Origin: Syngnathus acus
Taxonomy: Eukaryota > Chordata > Actinopteri > Syngnathiformes > Syngnathidae
Length of the DNA: 64,000 bases
Reading direction: 5' to 3'
Assembly: GCF_901709675.1 (NCBI RefSeq)
Contig: NC_051089.1
Span: 14,869,976 to 14,933,975, forward strand
How positions within the stretch are numbered: position 1 is the stretch's first letter; every line of letters begins with the position of its first letter. This document shows positions 12,101 to 21,167 of this stretch, in pieces. The notes beneath the pieces are model-generated. The model was not told the DNA's origin. It ran no database searches and saw nothing but the letters and a program-made list of their open reading frames with translations. Made by a program: the position numbers and the translations under genes.

Positions 12101-12660
12101 GTGGTGACATTATCCTTTACTTTAGATGATGTTCCACTGCCAGCATCTGAGTTCAAAGTGGTTTTCTTGTCTTGATCCATTGAGCTCGAAAGTACAGCAT
12201 CATCAAAAAGGTCGTTTGCCTCATCTAGTCTGTCCAAATCCTGTGGTGAGATTAAATAAATCAGATCATTTCCATTTCACCGTGTGCAGGGTATCAACAA
12301 CAACAAAAAAGGACTACTTTGCAATATTTGTACTCCACGGTATTGCTAAGCATCGTCAGGTTAGGAGGAAATGCTTGCAGGGTGAGTTCTAAACAATTAA
12401 TTAAAGAAAAACTTGAGGCAATGTACAAGAACTTTGCTCTCTTTCCAAACATGCGGATTTGAAGTGACCGTACAAGACCGCAACAGGAGAAACAAACTTC
12501 AATTAAAAATAATTTTTGACACAAAGAAAAGTCCATCGTCGGTGGTGTGGTCAGTGCTTTCGCAATGAAGCAAGACAAGACTCACCTCGTCGTTAGGCTT
12601 CGGGTCACCATACAACTGTGCGGTTGCCGTTTTGGATTCACTCGGTCCGGCTGCAGCCAT
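9158..12660 (-). CDS. cpsf7: Cleavage and polyadenylation specificity factor subunit 7-like (CFIm59/68 family)
   Basis: Eight coding exons on the minus strand: 12586-12660, 12031-12240, 11320-11423, 10620-10765, 10214-10532, 9991-10079, 9576-9720 and 9158-9356. They join in frame to 1287 bases, 428 residues. An acidic N-terminal part (DLFDDAV at about 36-42) is followed by an RRM at about 86-165, with RNP2-like LYIGNF and a WW pair formed across the exon 2/3 junction, FAENKANGQ, and RNP1-like RGYAKVVV. A proline-rich region at about 190-275 follows, then a helical segment ([44 protein letters not shown]) that matches CPSF6/7 closely. The last exon is rich in Arg-Asp/Arg-Glu dipeptides and ends RERYR. 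CFIm59/68 pair with NUDT21 to bind UGUA elements in nuclear pre-mRNA and set the poly(A) site. The neighbours sdhaf2 and syt7 favour cpsf7 over cpsf6. It lacks the usual MSEGVDLIDIYADEEF-type start, so it may be a divergent copy. Confidence 0.88.
10829..10950. repeat. Local duplication in a cpsf7 intron
   Basis: Two imperfect copies of a motif of the form GCTTAAAGACACG-TATTATGGAAAAGCAACTT occur about 65 bases apart (near 10829 and 10894). Each is followed by T-rich sequence. They lie in the intron between the exons at 11320-11423 and 10620-10765. Confidence 0.55.
11261..11276. repeat. (GGAT)n microsatellite
   Basis: Four tandem GGAT units in a cpsf7 intron. Confidence 0.85.
11518..11640. repeat. 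63-bp tandem duplication in a cpsf7 intron
   Basis: The segment starting GTGTTTATATACTTTTTC at 11518 recurs at 11581 with few differences (both contain CTCTAATAACCCCC and AAATAGCC-ATGAAA). The period is 63 bases and there are two copies. Confidence 0.8.
11687..12014. mobile_element. hAT-like nonautonomous element in a cpsf7 intron
   Basis: The left end CAGTGATTCCCAACC and the right end GGTTGACAATAACTG are imperfect inverted repeats, and the left end continues TTTATTAAGCCAAGGCGCAC, a pattern seen in teleost hAT-type MITEs. I do not see a clear 8-bp target-site duplication, so the copy is old or the ends are slightly misplaced. It ends 16 bases from the exon at 12031-12240. Confidence 0.55.
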
Positions 12661-13353
12661 CACGAGGGCCAGAGATCATTCAAAGATGACAATGACGGTG
12701 ATGATGGTTCTATTTTTGTTTTTCCAGATGGGTAGTTTTGAAATGCACATTTACACAAAGTGCATCATTACCGAAAAGCGAAAAATCATGCAGGGTTAGA
12801 TTTATACTTTTGTTGACGTCGGACAGTAGCTAACGCTAGCAAACGTCGGGACCGGATAAATAACAACGAATGTGGATTAGTGAATAAACGTAGCACGATA
12901 GAACGATGCCTGGTAAAATAAAGTTTAATGAAAACAGTGCACACGTCTTCCCACAGATTATTTCGTTGATACAATTTCGCATTGGGCCATTGACACTGGT
13001 GTTGCTAACGTACCTGCTTGCTCACGTGTATCTGCTAAATGTTACCGGTTAGCAACATATACAACATTGGTTCCTACTCCTTCATCGACTGTGAAGGAAG
13101 GGACTAGAATAATAAGATTTACACGTTTGAATGGATCTGATTACAAACGCACATGTATAGTAATAGCTTTGTTCCTTGTTTGGCTGACTTTGTAATGAAA
13201 ACTTTGCCGAAGACAAACGCAACTGTTATATCAGCGATATCGCGTCACGTGTCTAGCGTGGGCCAATCACATCGTGTGTGACGTAAAGGGGCGTTTATTG
13301 TTTCTGACGTTACGCGACAAGTCTGCAGAGGTTACCGTCGCCAGTCAAGTAAA
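12661..13353. promoter_or_regulatory. Bidirectional promoter of cpsf7 and sdhaf2
   Basis: The two start codons are 693 bases apart and point away from each other. Near the sdhaf2 side lie an E-box CACGTG (13246-13251), a CCAAT box (13263-13267) and two CRE/ATF-like sites, TGACGTAA (13279-13286) and TGACGTTA (13305-13312). There is no TATA box at the expected spacing. The cluster is typical of housekeeping divergent promoters. That both genes share it is inferred from the head-to-head layout; I recall the same arrangement on human 11q12. Confidence 0.6.
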
Positions 13354-15284
13354 ATGTTGTCCTCGATCATTGCGAAAAGAGTGAGTTTTATTTCAAGAAA
13401 TTCTGTTTTGTGGTCTGTTAATTACAACTTTGAATCGATGTACTTTACTTGTATTTAATTGAGGCGAGCACGCGACATTATGCAACTCTCCTTCGTTGCG
13501 TTCTGTCATTGGCAACTTGTAATTCAATGTCTGGTTTCCCTCCACCCCCTGGTATATGTAATAATACTACAAAGGGTTGAAAGAAGACAGGACCCCCACA
13601 TTTAATATTGCATCTCTGTTTTTTCTCCATTTGGTTATTGCCACTATGATGTGTGTTGGTCCATTCAGTTACGATATGATGCATGACGCTATCTTGACTG
13701 ACAGACCACCCCCTTGCAAATATAATCGCTTACCAGAGCCTTAGACCAGTTCTTGGCTGGCCAATATGGATGTACTGTTTGAACAATGAGGCAGAGGTTA
13801 GCATGTCCGCCTCACAGTTCTGAGGTACAGAGTTTGATTCAGGCTGGCTGTGTGGATTTTGCAAGTTTACCCCGGCCCGTGTCTGTGTGGGTACTCTGAG
13901 TAAAATATTTCTGACAAGTTCAAAATATAATTTATCTGACTTATGTTTGTGGTTTCTCATCAGCTGGTGCCAGGGATCTGCCAGACAGCATGGAGACCTG
14001 TGGTCACTGGCCTGGTACCGACCCGTTGTTACCGTGGCGATGCACCGGATGATGCTAGGACTGACCTGATTGAGATCCCCTTGCCCCCTTGGGAAGAAAA
14101 GGCCGGCGAGCCCATTGACATCAAGAGACGTCGCCTTCTCTATGAGAGCCGTAAAAGGGGCATGTTGGAGAACTGCATATTGCTCAGGTTAGTAAGCAAT
14201 CCATCCGCTTGTTCTCACCGGGTCTCGGGTGTGCTGCACCATATCCAAGCTGACTTTTGGGCGAGGCTGGGTACTACAACCTGTTGCAGTCGCAGAGCCC
14301 CAATAAACAAACAACCATTCACACCTATGAACATTTTTAGCCTTCAGGCACATTTGTTAACCAATCATCTATCGTGTTGTCCTTTTGAAAGGTTGTAATC
14401 AATCATTAAGTGGTCCCGGTTATTATTACAGTACTAGTTTTCTACATCTAAAGGCTAAACAAGTTGGTTCACTTGCATGATTTAGCCCTGCACCAAAAAT
14501 TCAGACTACTATACAAATATAACAAAGCTCGGTTTAGAATGGCAGACAATTTATGAAGCTATATAAAGGGGCTTTCCCGGTCACGTACTTCAAGATAACT
14601 GGGAAAAAACGTCAATCTAAATCTAGCATTGCTGTAAAGGTACATGTGTTCAATCTTCAAATGTTGCTGATGTCTTCAAGTATTAAAATCCTTTGGTGCT
14701 GGTAACATTGCCAGGTGATGTTTAAAGTTACTGCATATTTTCACTTTAAATGATTTTCTGTTCCCCTTGTAGCATTTTTGCCAAGCGATACCTGAATACG
14801 ATGAGTGAGACCCAGCTGCAGCAGTATGACAGACTCATTAATGAACCAAGCAATGACTGGGACATCTACTATTGGGCAACAGGTGAATGAAGCATTTCAT
14901 TGCTGTATTTTTAAAATAGCTGTTTTCTATTTGTTTTGTAAAAAAGAATGTGTCGACAGTTTTTCTGAAATTTAAATGATCATCTTAGAGGGTGAATGGG
15001 TAGTGAAACGATGAGCAATGTAGGCAATCTCCATTCATCTGTCCATTTTCCACATTATTGTTATTGGTGAGCCGTAATTTATGCTCTGACCCGATTGTTT
15101 TTTTTAATACTGTATTGTAAAATGAATGGATTCACTTCCTGTTTTGCTTACAGAGGCTCAGCCCACACCAGACATTTACCAAGGAGAGATCATGGATATG
15201 CTAAAGGAGTTCACAAAGAATCGCAATCAGGAGCAGCGTTTGGATGCCCCCAGCTTGGAATACCTGGAAAAAGAAGGCCAATGA
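13354..15284 (+). CDS. sdhaf2: Succinate dehydrogenase assembly factor 2, mitochondrial
   Basis: Four coding exons, 13354-13380, 13964-14187, 14773-14882 and 15154-15284, join to 492 bases, 163 residues, close to human SDHAF2. The first exon encodes MLSSIIAKR, and about residues 1-33 are basic and hydroxylated without acids, fitting a mitochondrial import sequence. The conserved body follows: [11 protein letters not shown], then [16 protein letters not shown] with the RGxxE signature of the SdhE/Sdh5 family, then [19 protein letters not shown], and [15 protein letters not shown] near the end. The protein promotes covalent attachment of FAD to SDHA during complex II assembly in the matrix. The first intron carries a repeat fragment and the second a retroelement-tail fragment, neither touching a splice site. 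Confidence 0.96.
13770..13905. repeat. Dispersed retroelement-tail-like fragment in sdhaf2 intron 1
   Basis: The segment contains GAGGCAGAGGTTAGCATGTC, CGCCTCACAGTTCTGAGG, TTTGATTCAGGCTGGCTGTG and GTGTGGATTTTGCAAGTTTA. This is a diverged form of a very common teleost interspersed repeat (GGTTAGCACGTCCGCCTCAC...). Boundaries are approximate. Confidence 0.6.
14195..14400 (+). repeat. Degenerate 'CATCC...CGGGTGTGCTG' repeat in sdhaf2 intron 2
   Basis: AATCCATCCGCTTGTTCTCA, GGGTCTCGGGTGTGCTG and, further on, AAACAACCATTCACACC follow the same order as in the teleost 'CATCCATCCATTTTCT' repeat family. A cleaner copy is at 59718-59845. Confidence 0.6.
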
Positions 15285-15655
15285 TGATCATTCCCCTTTT
15301 AACAAACTCTTTCATTTGAGTGCTGAATGAAACCATGGTAATAACCTACTGTGGAAAACGTCCGAGTGGACTACTGTACAGTCGGTTGCCTCCAATGTTT
15401 TGTGGGTTACAATGTAATGATAACATTTATTCTTTATTCTTCCCACATGTCCCCCCAATACACTACCCAACGCTTATAAGAGGTGCCCTGAAGACATATT
15501 ATTATGTGTGATACAATTAGTTTTATTTGCATGTTATTTTATAAACGTTGATCTTCTCTGGGTACTCTCATCACCATTTTCCAGTTGCCAGAGGTTTGGT
15601 TATTACTTTAGTGTTAGGCATATCCACATTCAGGGCCGGAAATAACAAGGAGTGG

Positions 15656-15661
15656 AATAAA
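15656..15661 (+). terminator. sdhaf2: Candidate sdhaf2 poly(A) signal
   Basis: AATAAA 372 bases after the stop codon. A second AATAAA at 15741-15746 is an alternative; the choice between them is not decidable here. Confidence 0.5.
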
Positions 15662-18487
15662 TCACTTTTTGTAATCATTAGACCATTTCTTGCCAGAATT
15701 TCTGTCTCATTGTTTTGCATTTGAGAGGCACCTTCATGTAAATAAAGTAAACATGACAGTACCTACTGTAGCGTCTAATGTGAAGAGTTGTGAAATAAAT
15801 ATCTTATGTAGAAGAACTGGAGGGGTGTCAAATTTGTTTACATCATATGCCACATTATGATTATGGTGGTGATTCGATAAATGTTAAACCGTATACGAGG
15901 TGGGTAAATTTCACCAATTCAGTATGTGCAGTGGAAATAAAAAGTCCACACACCTCTGTTCAAATGCTGTTTTTCAATTAAAAAAACGACTCAAATCATT
16001 TCAAAGCTTTTCATCATCGATGATATATAACTGGTGTAGCTCAATTTTTATAAAATCATGTATTTCAAGAGGTTAAGTAAAAATAAACTGAGATAATATG
16101 ACTGTACTTCCTCTTTTGAAAAGATAGTTATATTTGTAATTTATGGTGGAAAAATGTAAGGAGACTTTATATCCTCTACCTTCGTTATAAGTTCACAGTT
16201 CAGTTCACATTTTCTGCGTCAACGGAACAAAATGAAAGAGAAAAATGGCACATGTGATGACAATTCAAAATGACCCATTAACTCCATTTTTTTCTAAATG
16301 TATGTCCAGCAGATGGCGACAAGGTATGATCGAATACAACCATTGAGGGTGTGATGTAAATGTCTCCAGTACCGTACTTTAAGTCGATAATGGCACATAT
16401 TGAAATCACATCCATCTGCCATAATGTGAACCTGTCAATTCTAAATCATCATGTTTGATTTATTTGGATGAACGTCTTCCAAGTTATCACGCGTGTTATA
16501 GTGCTCATATGGGTCATTATGAGGCACTCTGGATTTCAAGCCAACCTTTTTTATTGCATCCTAAGCACCACTGAAATTGTCTTTCCTTTTAAAGCTCATA
16601 AATGTTAGCTCTGAGGCATTTACTGTAAATATGGCTCCATACTCACGTCCCTTCAAATTTGCAACCCTCAACTGCAGAATGGAGGAGAAAAGCCCTCTGG
16701 CCAGATGTGGGCAGATTATTAAATTAGATCCAGTTTGCTTGTGCATGCTCGTGAAATTATAATGTGTACATAAGTCAGACAAGGTGTTTTAATAATACAC
16801 AAAAAGAACAGCACGTACCAAGCACAATTTGTGTGACCAATGTCTTAAAATATGTTGGAATATTTATTCTGCTGGGTACATTTAATAGCGAAGAGCCCTC
16901 TGTGTGTGAGATTTGAAAAAAATATATTTTCTTTTTTTGTTGAGAGTGCAACTTCCTGTAAGAGGTACTACGGTATGTGTGGGGGTGTATTTATAATCAT
17001 AAATTATCAATAGGTTAGGTCACAAGAAGGGTAAAATGTTTGAGAGTTTGTATTACAGCCCTATTTTCATTTTTTTGTTAGTTGGTATTTTCTTGTTGTC
17101 CAGTGTCTTTTGGGATTTAAATTTCACACTATGCCTTTCAACCCTTTGCAGTGATGTGCCAAAGCTGTTTGTGGACTGAAAAAATCAAACGTTTGCTCAT
17201 TTTGGGCAGACAGAACCGATAAATCCCCTGAAACATTGAAGTTGGTGTTTGTGGGCAGCACCACAATTTCCTTACCGATCCCGTCCAATATAAATTAGGG
17301 GCTGATACTGCTTTAAATCACCCGTACAAAACAGTATTGCAATACATGGTTCTGAATGCTATTGACCTCTGGCGCTGATCCAGAACTGAAGCGTATTAAC
17401 TTGAAAAGTGTTTCTAATATTCTTGTTACCTAATTTACTGTTATTTGTATCATCCTAGGTATGAATATTTCATGATCAAGCTGCAAAACACAAATTGCTG
17501 TTTGCTGGGGGATGCCACTTCACATTCAAATGTCCTTGAGGCATGCAATGCCCTTCACGCTGACATCTCATAATGAATGTCAGACTCTATGACATGCAGA
17601 TTATATATCTTGTCTTGGCCGTCATATATATTTCTTTGCCATATGTGGGCATTCCGGTCCTTCCACAATCCAAAACCTTGAATATGAATATGGAATATCA
17701 CATGCATGGTGACATGTTTGTGATTAAGGGCTGTACAAATAAAACTGACTTGACACAACACAAGGTTACTGTTCTTCTTAAATGAGTAAATGGTCTTGCT
17801 TTAAGTGCAGTAACAGGGGGAGTATAATTATATTTTTTGTGTGCAGTAACAGGGGAGAATAATTATGTTGGTAATTCTTGGGGAACTAGTGTCTTCATTG
17901 TGAAGGAATAAAACCGTGCTACTTGTGGAGCTCTGAGATTTGTTTGGAGTATGCTTTCATGGTTTTCCTACGCACACCCACTATAGCTATCTGTGGCCCA
18001 GCATTGCTGTCATCCTCCACCGCTGCTTCCTGTGTCGTGACAGCTCCGCGTTTGATCCTCAGCTGTGTCGCCACCCTCTGCTCGCTGGGAATTTCAATAC
18101 CTCATTCTCCTGCTCCCTTTATCCGTCCACCTCCCGCATCCCCAGCATTCAGCTTGCCTGCCCATGTATGGAGGAGAAGAACTGCTCACTGGTGTGCCAC
18201 TTCACTTTTGTGGATGGATGCAATGGCTGAACGCTCATCCAGCTCCTTCACAACAATACGCTGTGGTGCTTGTTAAGAAAAGTGTGAATGGAACAGAGAA
18301 AAGAGTGTTACAGTTGCTTATTTTAAACATAATAAAATAATCACAATGCATAAAAAATTAACATGAAACAGAAAGAGCAGTGCTGGGTATAGATTTCTGA
18401 CGGTGTCAACTAATATTGGGGCTTAACTTTACATGGCTATGAAATGATTTAAGATTGTTTTATTTCATTGGCACATTGCATTTACAA

Positions 18488-18878
18488 CCGTATTTTCCGC
18501 ACTATAAGGCGCACCGGATTATAAGTCGCACCTTCAATGAATGGCCCATTTTAAAACTTTGTCCATATATAAGGTGCACCGGATTATAAAGCGCATAGAA
18601 TAAATAACTCAACGTTGCTCAAACGTTAATGCAATAGCATTATATAGTAACACTCGAAATAGTGAAAACAATAACAATATATCAATAACTCAACGTTGCT
18701 CAAACGTAAATATCACATAACACACAAAATAAACACGTAAAGCTTACTTTAATAAATTAGTCCTCATCCACGAATCAATATTGTTCCATATATAAGGCGC
18801 ACCGGACTATAAGGCGCATTGACGGCTTTTGAGAAAATTTGAGGTTTTTAGGTGCGCCTTATAGTGTGGAAAATACGG
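18488..18878. mobile_element. MITE with CCGTATTTTCC termini, copy 1
   Basis: The left end CCGTATTTTCCGCACTATAA (then GGCGCACC) and the right end are inverted repeats over about 27 bases; the right end reads GGTGCGCCTTATAGTGTGG then AAAATACGG. Inside, the ATAAGGCGCACCGG motif recurs, giving the element internal subrepeats. No transposase frame is present. The right flank is TA; the left flank is AA, so the duplicated TA seen at the other two copies is not intact here. Copies 2 and 3 are at 34882 and 52271. Confidence 0.85.
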
Positions 18879-19869
18879 TAATTTGTAGTCACTTAAGACC
18901 AATGAAATGCTCGAATATACAGTAGATCAATCCTAGAAAGCATTATTTCAGCAAAACTACTCAAGAATTCTTCCAGGCGACTCTGTGAATGTGATATTTT
19001 TATCTTACCTACTTGATGTATGCGCTGGAGGAAATGATGGATTTAAAAACAATATGGGATGTTTATGCATGTACACGTTTATCTCTTATATACACTGTAC
19101 AATTTCAAAAATGAAACAAAAGATCAGTATTTCATATTGTGCACCTTACAGATGTGTAACAATAAAACACGGGCCAAAGACAGATAGATCTACCCAATTA
19201 ATACCGCCCATACTGGACATTTCATTGTACAAACAAATACAGCGTGTACATTAGATGTTGCTGGATCACCTCTCTTTGATTTGTGTCTAAGTAAGGCGAT
19301 TTCTACCTCATTCTGTAGTGGATGGACTATACCACGCCCTGACAATTCGTAGCTGCATTAATGAAGGTGACTTGTCGTATGCCTTTGGAATGTTATTCCG
19401 TCATCACTATCATAAATAATGTCTTGTTCATCGGCCATGGCCATCAGCACAAACAACATTTCAGGTTATTTTGGGATGAGGTGACGCGGAACCTCCCGGG
19501 ATGCAAAGTGGTGGTGACTATGCCCTGTTCTACCCCCCCCTTCCATGGCTCTTGCAGTGTGTGCATATGGCGAGCAGCAAAACATGGTGGGATCTGGACA
19601 CAGAACATGTTGTGCCAGATAGCATGTGTGCATGGTGGGAGTGTTTTGGGGCAATGCCAGCAGGAGTGTGGTTAGCTGCTTTGGTCCAAACCAAAAATTG
19701 TAGGATTAAGCTGCCATCTTTATCATATGAAAATAACCCTGCTATTCATTATTAAGAGAGGTTTGTTCCAGCATTGACATCTACAAGTGCAGACAAAAAA
19801 AAAATTTGAAAAATAAAATCATATTGCACAGAGAGCTGATAAACTTTTTAAACATGGACTTACTATGAT

Positions 19870-19946
19870 CAGACACACACACGCACGCCCACGGACACAC
19901 ACACGCACACACGGCGCGGGCGCGTGCACACGCACGCACGCACACA
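19870..19946. repeat. Imperfect (CA)n/(CGCA)n microsatellite
   Basis: CA and CGCA units with a GC-rich centre (CGGCGCGGGCGCG). On the minus strand it is a GT-rich tract directly beyond the syt7 poly(A) signal. Confidence 0.85.
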
Positions 19947-21167
19947 AATAGGAGACTTTCCTTTATTCATTCAGAAAGCACAATGAACAAGAGGACTTAA
20001 GGGCAGGTATTTTTTGGTTCTTGAACCAATGAAACAAATAACTGGAAGACAAAACTCCAGAATGGACAAAAAATCCAGACGGACCAAACTTCATTTGCTG
20101 CTGGCAGAGTTCAATTTGGCAGCTGAATAGAAGGCATAAATTAACCTTTACGGATTTTTTTTGACTCACCCACCTAATCATGTCGTTTTCGTACAAGGGT
20201 GATCCACCCCGAGACTACTGCCTAATGAAAATATAAAGTCTGAAATTACATGTTTTCTTTGGAATGACTAAAAGAATGCACCATTTTTTCGAGCTAGAAT
20301 TAATCCATCTTTATCATCAAGACCACGCCCAAAGTGATTCCTCATTCATCCACTGATGCACACAAACATTTCTCGATTCTTAGTTATTTTTTGTAAACAA
20401 AAGATAACACACGAATCTCTTCTACTCCTTTTTTTCCGTCCAAAAACAGGACAATGTTTTGACGCTTTGTGGCCCAGTACTGGAGGTTTTATCATTGAAT
20501 CCTCCTCTTTTTTGAAGAACTTCATTTGGGGGGGTCACAGCACATCACCCACACACATCACGCACAGACAACAAGGGGGTCTGGTCAAGGTAAATGGTTA
20601 CACAGCTTCCCGAGCAAAAAGAAAAGGTCCACTTTACATCCATTGCATTCATCAACTTCCTGATGCTTGGGGCATGATCAGGATATAGACTGGCAGTGAC
20701 AGCAACAGCAGAGTAGAGACGAGTGCTCCCTCGCTCTAACATCACATGGGGGCAGTGCCATTGGCGCACAGGGCTGTTTCTGACCTCTATGCTCAACACC
20801 ATACAGGAGTTTGGGATTTTTCCGTTGTTTTGGTAAACAGTATTTGTATTCTCGTGTGGCAAGAGGTACTGCTCTTGTGTTTAACACTAGGAGTGGTTGA
20901 CAAGAAAGACACAGTGGTATTGTGAACAAAAACAAAATCTCATAAAAAGACAGTACAAGGAGGAAGTGGGTGGACATCGAATACATTTAAAGGTCAGAGG
21001 AATGAGAGAGGAGGGGGTCAAGTGGGCATCACTGTTTGACAAGGGGTGAAATTTAGGAGTCAAGGATTTCAAAGAGGCCTGAGAACAAAGAGGTGACGCA
21101 CACTGTCTGCAACCCGCGGGCCGCAGCTCGAGAGCAGGAGATGTGAGCCGAGGGCCCGCTCGCTCCC
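19945..21167 (-). other. syt7: syt7 3' UTR
   Basis: Minus-strand sequence from the syt7 stop codon (TGA at 21168-21170) to just past an AATAAA (plus-strand TTTATT at 19962-19967). This gives about 1.2 kb of 3' UTR. The extent is inferred from the poly(A) signal. Confidence 0.5.
19962..19967 (-). terminator. syt7: syt7 poly(A) signal
   Basis: AATAAA on the minus strand, followed within 20-30 bases by a long GT-rich tract (the microsatellite at 19870-19946), which can serve as the downstream GU-rich element. Confidence 0.55.

Larger units (their letters stand above)
15285..19944. other. Intergenic region between sdhaf2 and syt7
   Basis: The first part is sdhaf2 3' UTR. I found no coding exon in the rest. 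Open frames at 17923-18340 overlap on one strand in C-rich sequence and match nothing known to me. In human, PPP1R32/SAXO4 lies between SDHAF2 and SYT7 as I recall; I see no trace of it here. The region holds a MITE (18488-18878) and a repeat-like start near 15930 (CAGTGGAAATAAAAAGTCCA followed by CACACCTCTGTTCAAATGC). Confidence 0.45.

Noticed and set aside
17923-18340. Three overlapping plus-strand frames, considered as a possible ppp1r32/saxo4 remnant or small gene
   Set aside because: The translations are Ser/Pro/Leu-rich, overlap one another and resemble no protein I know.
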